Assembly: GCA_964504155.1 (NCBI GenBank)
Contig: CAZDCZ010000022.1
Span: 1 to 37,274 of the forward strand
Direction: 5' to 3'
DNA length: 37,274 nt
DNA from: CAZDCZ01 sp964504155
Lineage (GTDB): Bacteria; Bacteroidota; Bacteroidia; Bacteroidales; UBA12077
The notes beneath the pieces were generated by a model. That model saw only the letters and a list, made by a program, of their open reading frames with translations, had not been told where the DNA came from and ran no database searches. Of this stretch, positions 28,286 through 36,409 are shown one piece after another (the stretch's first letter is position 1; every line of letters begins with the position of its first letter). A program made the translations under genes and the position numbers.

Positions 28286-28870
28286 TTAATATTTTAATGC
28301 ATTTATACAAAAATTTGTTAATCTTGAAATATCGGTTTTAGTCCATGTTTTATTTCCGAAAAAATTTTTCATTTTCATATTAATAAATTCAATAGGATAA
28401 ATAATAGTCATTAAAAAAATTTCTTCTTCGGTAACACTCTTATTTATATCATTATTTTCTATTCCCATTTGAAGAACTTTATAACTTAAACTTTTTATTT
28501 CCTTTCTTTGTTCATCAGATACTTGAAAGTTATAATCGTGCATAAGAACATGAATAAACTTTATATGCTCAGGATTATCCTTTGCTATTTCAAATATCTT
28601 TTTATATAATCTTTTAATTATTTCTTTTACATCGTTACAAGAATTAATAAATTTCTCTAGCATTTCAACAAGAACATTAATTCTACTATACAAAAGATCT
28701 ATAATTAAATCTTGTTTCCCATTATAGTATCGATACAAATAACCCTCTGCTACATTTGCTTCTTTCGCTATTGCAGAAATAGACGCTCCCCCATAACCTT
28801 TTTGAACCACAAGTTCTAGGGCGACTTTCTTAATGCGTTGCATTTTCGATTCATCAACAATTCTTGACAT
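28286..28870 (-). CDS. TetR-family repressor of the efflux operon
   Basis: The 194-residue regulator has an N-terminal TetR helix-turn-helix, with I-S-A-I-A-K-E-A-N-V-A-E-G-Y-L-Y-R-Y-Y at about 31-49. An all-helical ligand domain follows. It is the first gene of the operon, 10 bp ahead of the TolC-like gene. An 18-bp near-perfect palindrome lies 16 bp before its ATG, just downstream of a -7 box. This implies that it represses its own transcript and with it the whole exporter, until an unknown compound binds. The family is clear; the inducer is not. Confidence 0.93.
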   Translation of the reverse strand: MSRIVDESKMQRIKKVALELVVQKGYGGASISAIAKEANVAEGYLYRYYNGKQDLIIDLLYSRINVLVEMLEKFINSCNDVKEIIKRLYKKIFEIAKDNPEHIKFIHVLMHDYNFQVSDEQRKEIKSLSYKVLQMGIENNDINKSVTEEEIFLMTIIYPIEFINMKMKNFFGNKTWTKTDISRLTNFCINALKY

Positions 28871-28886
28871 AATTAATAATTTTACC

Positions 28887-28904
28887 TGAATGAATACTCA
28901 TTCA
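28887..28904. promoter_or_regulatory. TetR operator palindrome for the efflux operon
   Basis: TGAATGAATACTCATTCA is an inverted repeat of two 9-bp arms with only one mismatched pair, lying beside the centre. Similar TGAATGA-type palindromes are usual for TetR/AcrR-like repressors. It sits between a -7 box (28917-28924, minus strand) and the regulator start at 28870, where binding would block transcription. Confidence 0.75.
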
Positions 28905-28916
28905 TTTATTTTGGTG

Positions 28917-28924
28917 CAAATATA
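28917..28924 (-). promoter_or_regulatory. -7 promoter element of the efflux operon
   Basis: On the minus strand the bases read TATATTTG, an exact fit to the Bacteroidota TAnnTTTG box. It is 12 bp upstream of the TetR palindrome and about 46 bp before the regulator's ATG. A clear TTTG element about 19-20 bp further upstream is not seen, so the -33 part is weak. Confidence 0.5.
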
Positions 28925-29054
28925 ATTTAATTATCTAACTAAAAAAATATTTTATGAAAAATTTAGACTATTTTTAAAAATTATTCGAAATGAGCTTTAT
29001 GTAGCATTGATACGAGATGATTGCTCTGAAGAAAAATACTTAACTATCTGATTC

Positions 29055-29663
29055 TTAAAAAAACATATTAACACCTAAACCTAATGAGTAAATTTTATTA
29101 CTTCTTTCTCCTTTAGCAATTATATTACAAAAACTATAATATGCTAATGTATTAACTTCAATATACGCTTCTATAAAAGAAAAGTATCGTTCATCTTTTA
29201 AACTAAATTTCGATTTCGCCCCTGCATTTAAGCATACATAAAAATTGTTTGGAAAATAATAGCCATCGGGATATTTCTCTGGGATTCGTGCAAATGAATT
29301 TTGTCCGGGTTCAAGACTAAGAGAAAATCCTAAAATTGGATTTACCTTATATTTTTCAAAAATTACAAATTTGTATAAACTAAATGTATTTTTAAATGTA
29401 AAAGTATGAATTTTAGCGTTCCCCTTACTTTCAGGAACAAACCCATAAAGAAAATCTGTTTGAACTATTTCGTTCCACCATCCGTACCCTGCTCCTATAG
29501 CAAGAAAACCAATATTCCCCGCATATTGCATTTTTATATAATCAGGTTTCAACCATTCTTGTTTTTGCTCTTCATCTTTCTGAAAATTATCAAGAGCGTA
29601 AGCACTCTCAAAAGAATAAAAAATTACACCAACTACTAATAATATCTTTTTAAACATTTTCAC
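29055..29663 (-). CDS. Predicted outer-membrane/secreted protein of unknown function
   Basis: The 202-residue product has a signal peptide of about 23 residues (ending S-A-Y-A-L). The mature part alternates aromatic and polar residues and ends in G-L-G-V-N-M-F-F, a C-terminal aromatic typical of outer-membrane beta-barrels. Stretches such as G-F-L-A-I-G-A-G-Y-G-W-W and D-F-L-Y-G-F-V-P look like barrel strands. I do not recognise a named family. It begins 4 bp after the phosphoesterase gene, so the two are co-transcribed, and a shared function at the outer membrane is likely. The alternative is a soluble periplasmic beta protein. Confidence 0.75.
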   Translation of the reverse strand: MKMFKKILLVVGVIFYSFESAYALDNFQKDEEQKQEWLKPDYIKMQYAGNIGFLAIGAGYGWWNEIVQTDFLYGFVPESKGNAKIHTFTFKNTFSLYKFVIFEKYKVNPILGFSLSLEPGQNSFARIPEKYPDGYYFPNNFYVCLNAGAKSKFSLKDERYFSFIEAYIEVNTLAYYSFCNIIAKGERSNKIYSLGLGVNMFF

Positions 29664-29667
29664 TTCT

Positions 29668-30477
29668 TTAATACTTAATAAATTCTACAACAATATCATT
29701 GGCTACAGTAACAACTGAGTATTCTTCATCCTTAATATCATTTCCAACCAAATATTGTATTTCGTCGTTATAATACTCACTATATTCTCTACTATGCGTA
29801 TGTCCATGAATAGATAAATTAATATTATATTTACTCATTAACTTAGTATATTTTTCTTCGCTTTTCTCATCGAATTGCGAAGAAAAAGGAGGAATATGAC
29901 AAACAACAAATACATTTTGCTGATTTTTGATATTTTCTAATTCGTTTTCTAACCACTCCCAGTCGGGACTTTTATTACTCTCCCAAAATACATCATCCCA
30001 CATTATAAATAAGTTATTATTATATTCGAAAGTATAATTACTCTTACCATACATTTCTTTATAAATATCTTCTCCGTTAGATCTGTAATCGTGATTCCCA
30101 ATTGTAGTTAAATACGGTATTTTAAGCTTTTTCATTGTTTCGTGAAATAACTCAAACTCTTTTAAATATCCATGATCAGTAATATCTCCATTAACAATTA
30201 CAAAATCAATATCGTTTCGTCGATTAACGCTTAGAACAGCCTCGTTCAATTTGTCATAATTAAAATGAGGATCACAAAAAACAGCAAACTTATATTCTGA
30301 TTTTAAAATTGTATCCATTTCTATAACAGCATTTCTATTTTTTTCACCAATATCTTTATACAAACTTTTAACATTCGCAGCATAAGGGCTATATTCAAAT
30401 GCATCATCACAACTTACCACAACAATTAGTAAAGAAGACATTAGTATATAGCTTAACTTTTTTACAAAATTCTTCAT
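29668..30477 (-). CDS. Calcineurin-like metallophosphoesterase lipoprotein
   Basis: From the ATG at 30477 the product has 269 residues. Its signal peptide ends V-V-V-S-C with C23 as the lipidation site. An ATG 21 bp upstream is in frame but would precede the signal peptide by seven residues. All metallophosphoesterase motifs are present: D69-x-H71, G97-D98 in N-G-D-I-T-D, G-N-H-D (127-130), H194 and G-H-T-H (225-228). It should hydrolyse a phosphoester or phosphodiester in the periplasm; the substrate is unknown. It is followed 4 bp later by a predicted outer-membrane protein. An operator-like sequence shared with the upstream TetR gene lies before it. Confidence 0.92.
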   Translation of the reverse strand: MKNFVKKLSYILMSSLLIVVVSCDDAFEYSPYAANVKSLYKDIGEKNRNAVIEMDTILKSEYKFAVFCDPHFNYDKLNEAVLSVNRRNDIDFVIVNGDITDHGYLKEFELFHETMKKLKIPYLTTIGNHDYRSNGEDIYKEMYGKSNYTFEYNNNLFIMWDDVFWESNKSPDWEWLENELENIKNQQNVFVVCHIPPFSSQFDEKSEEKYTKLMSKYNINLSIHGHTHSREYSEYYNDEIQYLVGNDIKDEEYSVVTVANDIVVEFIKY

Positions 30478-30534
30478 AATATTTATTTTCACTTTCAATA
30501 TATTAAATAATACTTATTTCCAACTTCACATTCC

Positions 30535-30550
30535 GACCATTCGGTTTGCA
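30535..30550. promoter_or_regulatory. TetR operator-like site before the phosphoesterase gene
   Basis: GACCATTCGGTTTGCA is identical at 14 of 16 positions to GACCGTTTGGTTTGCA at 31175-31190 in the promoter of the TetR gene. Both contain ACC...GGT half-sites in inverted order. It lies 58 bp before the chosen ATG, inside the short gap after the TetR stop codon. Confidence 0.65.
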
Positions 30551-30565
30551 GCTAATAAAAAAAAA

Positions 30566-31168
30566 TTATTTTCGCACCAGATTATATAATTGCTTTAATG
30601 CCTTATCCACGTTCAAATATAAAACATCTAAATTGTCGAAGAACAGAGAATTTAGAACAATTCCATCCTGCAAACACTGAAATTGCTTAGCCACAATTTC
30701 ACTATCTAAATCGCTTCTAATTTCATCTTTCTTTATTCCATTTTCAAGAACCTTGCTCAAAAAAGAGAACTCATTCCTTTTTACCTCTTCTATTTTACTT
30801 CTAAATTCGGGAGCATAATTTACGACATCAAGCATTAATCGAAGATGCCCCATACCCAAACTATTATCACCCATATAACCAGACATTATCTTAGACACCC
30901 TTTTTATATTATCGATATACATTTGCATATAATCGAAAAAAGAAACTTCGTGATTAAGTAACATCTCTTTTTCAAATGGCAAAATAGATAAATATAAATT
31001 ATCAATAGTATCGAAAAACAATTGCTCCTTATTTTTAAAATAATAATAAATACCACCTTTAGATAAGCCTGTAGCATTAACTATCATACTCATACTTACA
31101 TCTTTATATCCTTTATTTAAAAATAATTTAAACGATACTAATAGAATATGTTCTTTTGTTAAATTCAT
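30566..31168 (-). CDS. TetR-family regulator
   Basis: The 200-residue regulator has a TetR helix-turn-helix in its first 50 residues, with M-I-V-N-A-T-G-L-S-K-G-G-I-Y-Y-Y-F-K-N-K. A helical effector domain of the common C-terminal type follows. It lies on the same strand as, and upstream of, the phosphoesterase and outer-membrane gene pair. Matching 16-bp operator-like sequences lie before its own start and before the phosphoesterase, so it probably represses both units. The ligand is unknown. Its promoter has good -33 and -7 elements, with the operator directly beside the -7 box. Confidence 0.92.
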   Translation of the reverse strand: MNLTKEHILLVSFKLFLNKGYKDVSMSMIVNATGLSKGGIYYYFKNKEQLFFDTIDNLYLSILPFEKEMLLNHEVSFFDYMQMYIDNIKRVSKIMSGYMGDNSLGMGHLRLMLDVVNYAPEFRSKIEEVKRNEFSFLSKVLENGIKKDEIRSDLDSEIVAKQFQCLQDGIVLNSLFFDNLDVLYLNVDKALKQLYNLVRK

Positions 31169-31174
31169 AAAACA

Positions 31175-31219
31175 GACCGTTTGGTTTGCAAATGTATTAA
31201 GTTTTTTTTAAACAACAAA
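31175..31219 (-). promoter_or_regulatory. Promoter and operator of the TetR gene
   Basis: On the minus strand TTTG (31219-31216) is followed by a 19-bp spacer and TACATTTG (31196-31189), which fits the Bacteroidota -33/-7 consensus well. The operator-like sequence GACCGTTTGGTTTGCA (31175-31190) begins at the end of the -7 box and covers the expected start of transcription, as in an autorepressed gene. Confidence 0.65.
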
Positions 31220-31282
31220 TTTGAGTCCACTTTAAAAAGTCATAAAATTTAAACTCGTTTAGAATGGCCTTTTAAAAAAATT

Positions 31283-31618
31283 TAATTTGCAATCTAATTT
31301 TTTTATACGATTCTAAATACGTTAAATTAAAAATTAACAAAACAAAATCAACAAAAAAGTTAAAATTTTACATTTATTACCATTCTTTTGCTTTTTTGTG
31401 TCAAACTACCTGTTATTCGGACAAAGTTTATCCATAAACTTCTCAAAATTGCCCATATTTTATTTTTAAAAATGCTCCTGTATTTAGTTTTATCTTTTCG
31501 TAAGTGATAAGCTAATTGAAAAATAGTAGCCTCAACATTGTTGCGTTTGTCCCTTTTTTCTTTAGGTAATTGTTCTACTTGTTTTCTAAGATAATTGCTA
31601 AAGATGTGTGTCTGATAT
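31283..31618 (-). repeat. Right copy of inverted IS-remnant repeat
   Basis: This is the inverted partner of bases 1-334, matching over more than 300 bp including the non-coding tail down to AATTTGCAATCT at 31284. The two copies face each other across about 31 kb. This copy keeps the transposase end in frame. It fills most of the gene-free stretch between the TetR gene and the POT transporter; the rest is AT-rich sequence and a terminator. Confidence 0.85.
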
Positions 31619-31632
31619 ATCTTTTTCCCTTT
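31360..31632 (-). pseudogene. Decayed IS transposase, C-terminal fragment (right)
   Basis: An open frame of 90 codons without a start encodes K-K-I-Y-Q-T-H-I-F-S-N-Y-L-R-K-Q and continues through V-E-A-T-I-F-Q-L-A-Y-H-L. It ends with W-A-I-L-R-S-L-W-I-N-F-V-R-I and S-L-T-Q-K-S-K-R-M. Upstream, the same frame is broken by two stop codons within about 25 bp and the rest of the gene is absent. The sequence looks like the end of a DDE-type IS transposase; the family cannot be named from memory. It is a non-functional fragment. Confidence 0.72.
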
Positions 31633-31696
31633 TTAGGCTTGCTAAAATTTATGCCTAAGCACCCTAATTTTTTTAACTATACCTAAAAGTTTTTTC

Positions 31697-31731
31697 AAAA
31701 AAATCCTGCATGTTAATTTGATGCAGGATTT
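31697..31731 (-). terminator. Rho-independent terminator of the POT transporter gene
   Basis: AAATCCTGCAT (31701-31711) pairs perfectly with ATGCAGGATTT (31721-31731) across a 9-base loop. On the minus strand the stem is followed by a run of seven T. It lies 28 bp after the transporter's stop codon. Confidence 0.88.
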
Positions 31732-31758
31732 TTCTAAGTTTCAATATTGTGTTATTAA

Positions 31759-33435
31759 TTAATTGTCATTAGTTGCATTTTCAAGTGTTTTCATAATAGT
31801 AAATATGAAAATTGATGAAAGTATTAACATCACTACTAATAGAGTAAAGAACTGCCACATATCCCATCCATCCCAAAATGCACCAATTAATCCGGCTAAT
31901 AAATTACCTATTGCAGTTGAAGCAAACCAACCTCCTTGTGCCATACCTGCTAACTTAGGAGGAGCAACTTTTGAAACAAATGAAATCCCAATAGGGCTAT
32001 AAAATAATTCTGCAATAGTTAAACTAAAATATGTTCCAATTAACCAAAATGGAGTTACTCTCATAGCATCAGAAACTTCATCATTTGCATTTCCAAAATG
32101 AGAACTTGCAATAACCATAATAAAGAAACTTAACCCGGCTAATATTAAACCGATACCTATTTTTCTAGGCGAACTTGGTTCCTTCCCTTTTTTATTTAAT
32201 TTGGTAAATATTGCAATTATTACAGGAGTAATAAATACTATAAATATTGGATTAAAATGCTGAAATTTAATAGGATTTATAGGCATTGAAGCATCATAAC
32301 CACTAATAACATAATAAGCAATTGCGGCACCAAGTATTATTAGACCTGCACCAATGAATTTTTTATTTTTACTTCCATTTTTACCAAGAATAAAAATAAA
32401 ACCAATTATTACTGCTATTATTGGTAATAAAGAACTTAAGTCAAATAAAGTATAAACGGCTGGAGTAACACTTGTTACAGTAAAATCTCTAGCAAATAAC
32501 GTTAAAGTAAATCCATTTTGATGGAATGACATCCAAAAGAAAATATTAACTAAGAAAAGTAAACCTAATGCAGTAAGTCTTTTTTTAGTTTGTTCTTTAG
32601 GTAAGTCAGGAACAATATTTTCTGTTTCAATTTCATCTTTTTTCTTAACAATTTTTAAGTCAACATGTTTGTAATGTTTTCTAAAACCTATAAATATTAT
32701 AAGTGAAAGTAAAATACTTATTGCAGCAATTCCAAAACCATAATTGTATGATTGACTAACAGATGATATGTAATCAGTACTAAAAGCATGTAAATCCGTA
32801 AATGTATAGGCATTTCCAACTATATGTTCTTTTGCTAAAGCAGTAAATTCATCTACCTTATTAAAAGCTTCACCATTATGTAAAAATTCATTTGCAAGTT
32901 CCGGAATTTTTCCACTATATGTAAAACCATCAGCTTTCATAATGTAATTATTCATTGCTTCGGCTGCAGATGGTGCAAAAAATGCTCCTATGTTTATTCC
33001 CATATAAAACAAACTAAACGCAGCATCTCTAAGTTTTCCAAGTCCACTGCTATCGTATAATCTACCAACCATAGCTTGTAGATTACCTTTAAAAAATCCT
33101 GTTCCTACTGAGATTATAGCAAGCGCAAAATATATTCCCTTTAACCCAAACGATGAATTAGAAAGTAGGATGTATCCAATAATCATTAAAATAATACCTA
33201 ATGTTATTGTTTTTCCAAATCCTAAAACCTTATCGGCCAAGAAACCTCCAATTAAAGGAACAAAATAAATTCCAAATAAAAACGTGCCATAAATACTACC
33301 AGCTTCTTTAGCTGACATACCAAATTTAGCTTGTAAAAACAATGTAAATATTGCTATCATCGTATAATAGCCAAATCTCTCACCCATATTTGCAAACAGG
33401 AAAACATAAAGTCCTTTCGGATGTCCTTTAAACAT
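31759..33435 (-). CDS. POT-family (proton-dependent) peptide transporter
   Basis: The inner-membrane carrier has 558 residues and about 14 hydrophobic helices. It takes up di- and tripeptides, or related substrates, with protons. The first helix has M-G-E-R-F-G-Y-Y (17-24), the E-R-F-x-Y-Y part of the POT signature. The first glutamate of the usual E-x-x-E-R-F motif is replaced by N16, which may alter proton coupling. A large charged loop near residues 260-285 separates the halves. It is monocistronic, with a good promoter upstream and a strong terminator downstream. It is divergent from the NAD(P)HX repair gene. Confidence 0.92.
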   Translation of the reverse strand: MFKGHPKGLYVFLFANMGERFGYYTMIAIFTLFLQAKFGMSAKEAGSIYGTFLFGIYFVPLIGGFLADKVLGFGKTITLGIILMIIGYILLSNSSFGLKGIYFALAIISVGTGFFKGNLQAMVGRLYDSSGLGKLRDAAFSLFYMGINIGAFFAPSAAEAMNNYIMKADGFTYSGKIPELANEFLHNGEAFNKVDEFTALAKEHIVGNAYTFTDLHAFSTDYISSVSQSYNYGFGIAAISILLSLIIFIGFRKHYKHVDLKIVKKKDEIETENIVPDLPKEQTKKRLTALGLLFLVNIFFWMSFHQNGFTLTLFARDFTVTSVTPAVYTLFDLSSLLPIIAVIIGFIFILGKNGSKNKKFIGAGLIILGAAIAYYVISGYDASMPINPIKFQHFNPIFIVFITPVIIAIFTKLNKKGKEPSSPRKIGIGLILAGLSFFIMVIASSHFGNANDEVSDAMRVTPFWLIGTYFSLTIAELFYSPIGISFVSKVAPPKLAGMAQGGWFASTAIGNLLAGLIGAFWDGWDMWQFFTLLVVMLILSSIFIFTIMKTLENATNDN

Positions 33436-33476
33436 AATATATAATTTTAGTTAAAATTTCTTTTTTAAATGAGAAG

Positions 33477-33507
33477 CAAATATAAAAATCTTTTTAACAG
33501 TCGCCAA
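33477..33507 (-). promoter_or_regulatory. Promoter of the POT transporter gene
   Basis: On the minus strand TTG (33507-33505) is followed by a 20-bp spacer and TATATTTG (33484-33477). This matches the Bacteroidota housekeeping promoter, and the -7 box is about 42 bp before the transporter's ATG. Confidence 0.6.
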
Positions 33508-33601
33508 TTTTATATCAAACATAAAGCAAAATAATTGGATAGTGTAGTATTTTTTTAATAAATTAGCAATTACCAGTATCATAACAAATAGAAATTAAAT
33601 T

Positions 33602-35134
33602 ATGAAGATATTTAATTCATCACAAATTAGAGAAATAGATACTTATACAATAAAACACGAACCTATACAATCTATTGATTTGATGGAACGTGCTGCAACA
33701 GCATGTGCCAAATGGATATTCGCTAATAATTTCACAAACAAGACATTTATCTTTTTTGTAGGACCGGGAAATAATGGTGGCGATGGTTTAGTGCTTGCCA
33801 GATTACTCTTAAACAAAAGATATAATGTTAGGGTATTTGTTGTAGAATTCTCGACTAGACGTTCTCCCGATTGCTTAACAAATTTAAAACGACTAGAAAA
33901 TGTTAAAAGAGCAGAATTGCATTATATAAAGGCTGAATCAAAAGACTTTCCTAAATTATCTGATAAGGATATTGTTATTGATGCAATATTTGGCACGGGG
34001 CTTACACGAAAATTAGAAGGCTTTGCAAAAAGCATTGTCGAGCATATTAACAACTCCGATGCTAAAGTTATTTCTATTGATATTCCTTCGGGTTTATTTT
34101 GCGATAATAATGCAGAAAACGATAAAGACGCAATTATTAAAGCACACTACACTTTAAGTTTTGAATTTCCAAAATTGGCTTTTTTCTTTGCCGAAAACGA
34201 AGAATTTGCAGGAAAATGGAAAATATTACCAATTGGCTTACATCAACAATATATTAATTCTCTCGAAACAAATTATTACTACCTAAAACAAAATAATATT
34301 AAAAGTAAGTTATATAATCGGAAAAAATTCTCACACAAAGGTAGTTATGGGAATTTATTACTTATTTCGGGAAGCTATGGAAAAATGGGAGCTGCTATAT
34401 TAGCATCAAAAGCATGCTTAAAATCGGGATGTGGTTTATTAACTACTCATATACCTAAAATCGGATATCAAATAATGCAAACATCATTACCCGAAGCAAT
34501 GATAAGTATTGATTGGTCGGACATTATTTTTACAGATGTGCCTGATATTGCCAAATACACCCATATTGGAATTGGTCCGGGCATTGGCACAAAACAAAAT
34601 ACACAAAGAGCTTTATTAAATTTACTAGATATTGTAGATAAACCAATGGTTATTGATGCTGACGCAATAAATATATTATCGAAAAATAAAAATGCAATTT
34701 TTAAAATTCCTCAGAATAGCATTTTAACACCTCATCCAAAAGAATTTGAAAGAATAACCGGAAAAACTACCGACAATTACTCAAGAAATGAGTTGCAAAT
34801 AGAATTTGCTGTTAAAAATAAAGTATATGTAGTATTAAAAGGGGCTAACACATCAATTGCCTGTCCCGATGGTACGTGTTACTATAATTCTACAGGCAAT
34901 CCGGGAATGGCAACTGCAGGTAGTGGAGATGTTCTTACAGGAATAATCTTATCTATACTCGGACAAGGATATACTCCAAAAAATGCAGCATTATTAGGTG
35001 TATATATTCATGGACTTGCAGGAGATATAGCTGCTGATATTAATGGGTACGAAGCAGTAATTGCTTCCGACATTATTAATAATATTGGCAAAGCATTTCT
35101 TAAACTCAGAAATATAAATTCTACAAACAACTAA
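33602..35134 (+). CDS. nnr: Bifunctional NAD(P)HX epimerase/dehydratase
   Basis: This is a metabolite-repair enzyme that restores hydrated NADH and NADPH. Its 510 residues combine two domains. An N-terminal YjeF_N epimerase (about 1-215) carries G-P-G-N-N-G-G-D-G at 54-62. A C-terminal ADP/ATP-dependent dehydratase (about 225-505) carries G-S-Y-G-K-M-G-A-A, L-T-P-H-P-K-E-F-E and the catalytic A-G-S-G-D-V-L-T-G with D443. Length and domain order are normal. The next gene starts 2 bp after its stop codon, so it probably shares a transcript with the DUF4831-like lipoprotein; no functional link is known. Confidence 0.96.
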   Translation: MKIFNSSQIREIDTYTIKHEPIQSIDLMERAATACAKWIFANNFTNKTFIFFVGPGNNGGDGLVLARLLLNKRYNVRVFVVEFSTRRSPDCLTNLKRLENVKRAELHYIKAESKDFPKLSDKDIVIDAIFGTGLTRKLEGFAKSIVEHINNSDAKVISIDIPSGLFCDNNAENDKDAIIKAHYTLSFEFPKLAFFFAENEEFAGKWKILPIGLHQQYINSLETNYYYLKQNNIKSKLYNRKKFSHKGSYGNLLLISGSYGKMGAAILASKACLKSGCGLLTTHIPKIGYQIMQTSLPEAMISIDWSDIIFTDVPDIAKYTHIGIGPGIGTKQNTQRALLNLLDIVDKPMVIDADAINILSKNKNAIFKIPQNSILTPHPKEFERITGKTTDNYSRNELQIEFAVKNKVYVVLKGANTSIACPDGTCYYNSTGNPGMATAGSGDVLTGIILSILGQGYTPKNAALLGVYIHGLAGDIAADINGYEAVIASDIINNIGKAFLKLRNINSTNN

Positions 35135-35136
35135 GT

Positions 35137-36297
35137 ATGACTTTAAAACAAATATCATATATCTTTAAAATTTCTATTTTAATCTTTTTTCTTACTAATT
35201 GTAAAAATACAGAAGAATTAAAAGTTAATAAATTCGATAATACAAATGTGTATTCCGATAATTCCATATTATATGCATTGCCTTTAACTGTATTAAGATT
35301 AGATTTCGAAATTATTGAAGAAACTACTATTCCCGGGCCCTATTGCATTTATGCAGAAAAATATATTGGAATAAAGAATGCACCTATACAGGAAACAACA
35401 AAATGGGAAATTAATAATATTAACATAGAATCGTATAACGAAATTGACCCATCGGAATTATACATATTCGAACCTGTTGGAAAATTTAAAATAAATATTG
35501 ATAATCTTAAAAAAAATGGAATTTTAATTCCGTTAAATAGCAGGATTTATACCGAATATAAAACGAATAAAAATATTGTTAAAAAGAAGCATAGTGATAT
35601 ATTATTTACAGATTTAAGCAGTAGTATATATGTAGGATACGAGAAAAACACATATTTTAAAAGAGTTAAAAAAGATTCTTTATATGCAAAAATACCAATT
35701 ACTGAAACTCGATTAGTAAATAAATCGCTAAAAGAAAAAGCCGAAGAAGCTGCTGCTATAATAATGACAATTAGAAAACGAAGAATAGAATTATTAACAG
35801 GCTATGCCGATTTCTTTCCAAATGGGAATTCCTTAGAAACCAACTTAAAAGAATTAAAAAGAATTGAAGATAATTATGTATCATTATTTATCGGGAAAAA
35901 ACTCAAAACTAAATATAATAAAAGCTATGAATATACTCCCATGATAAAAAATATTAACAAACAAATTGTTCTTTTTCGCTTTTCCGACTCAAAAGGGATA
36001 GTACAAGAAAGCGCACTCAATGGTAGAGATATAAAAATTTCTTTAGAAAAGACGGGAATTACTAATGAAATAAATAATTTTTTTGCCGATAAAATAAATC
36101 GTATTGGAGCCAATTATAAAAACAAACTATATTATCGTATTCCTGATAATTCTATAATAAAAATTTTTGATGATAAAACAGAAATTGCAAATTGCAAATT
36201 TAAAGTAGAACAATTTGGTGTTACTATACCTTTTCCGGCAAAATTTTTAACTGATGACGAATCATTTATTGAATTTTATAAAAATGAGAAGAAATAA
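35137..36297 (+). CDS. DUF4831-like lipoprotein
   Basis: The 386-residue protein starts with a lipoprotein signal peptide (I-F-F-L-T-N-C, C22). The body includes Y-A-L-P-L-T-V-L-R-L-D-F-E and P-G-P-Y-C-I-Y-A-E-K-Y-I-G, which resemble the DUF4831 family of Bacteroidota. The biochemical function is unknown. A middle stretch has R-K-R-R-I-E-L-L-T-G-Y-A-D. It follows the nnr gene by 2 bp. The downstream gene, also secreted, starts after 112 bp on the same strand. Confidence 0.82.
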   Translation: MTLKQISYIFKISILIFFLTNCKNTEELKVNKFDNTNVYSDNSILYALPLTVLRLDFEIIEETTIPGPYCIYAEKYIGIKNAPIQETTKWEINNINIESYNEIDPSELYIFEPVGKFKINIDNLKKNGILIPLNSRIYTEYKTNKNIVKKKHSDILFTDLSSSIYVGYEKNTYFKRVKKDSLYAKIPITETRLVNKSLKEKAEEAAAIIMTIRKRRIELLTGYADFFPNGNSLETNLKELKRIEDNYVSLFIGKKLKTKYNKSYEYTPMIKNINKQIVLFRFSDSKGIVQESALNGRDIKISLEKTGITNEINNFFADKINRIGANYKNKLYYRIPDNSIIKIFDDKTEIANCKFKVEQFGVTIPFPAKFLTDDESFIEFYKNEKK

Positions 36298-36409
36298 ATC
36301 ATTATAAATAGTAAACTATTTTAAAAATACTCTCAAGCTTATTACAACTATACAGTAATATATTTCTTCAGAAATTCTATTTTTCAAACAATTACTAAAT
36401 TTCGCTATT

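Noticed and set aside
1..31618. Composite transposon carrying the sugar and efflux genes
   Set aside because: The flanking IS copies are short, decayed fragments and the interval includes essential genes (glyA, tsaD). A mobile composite element is unlikely.
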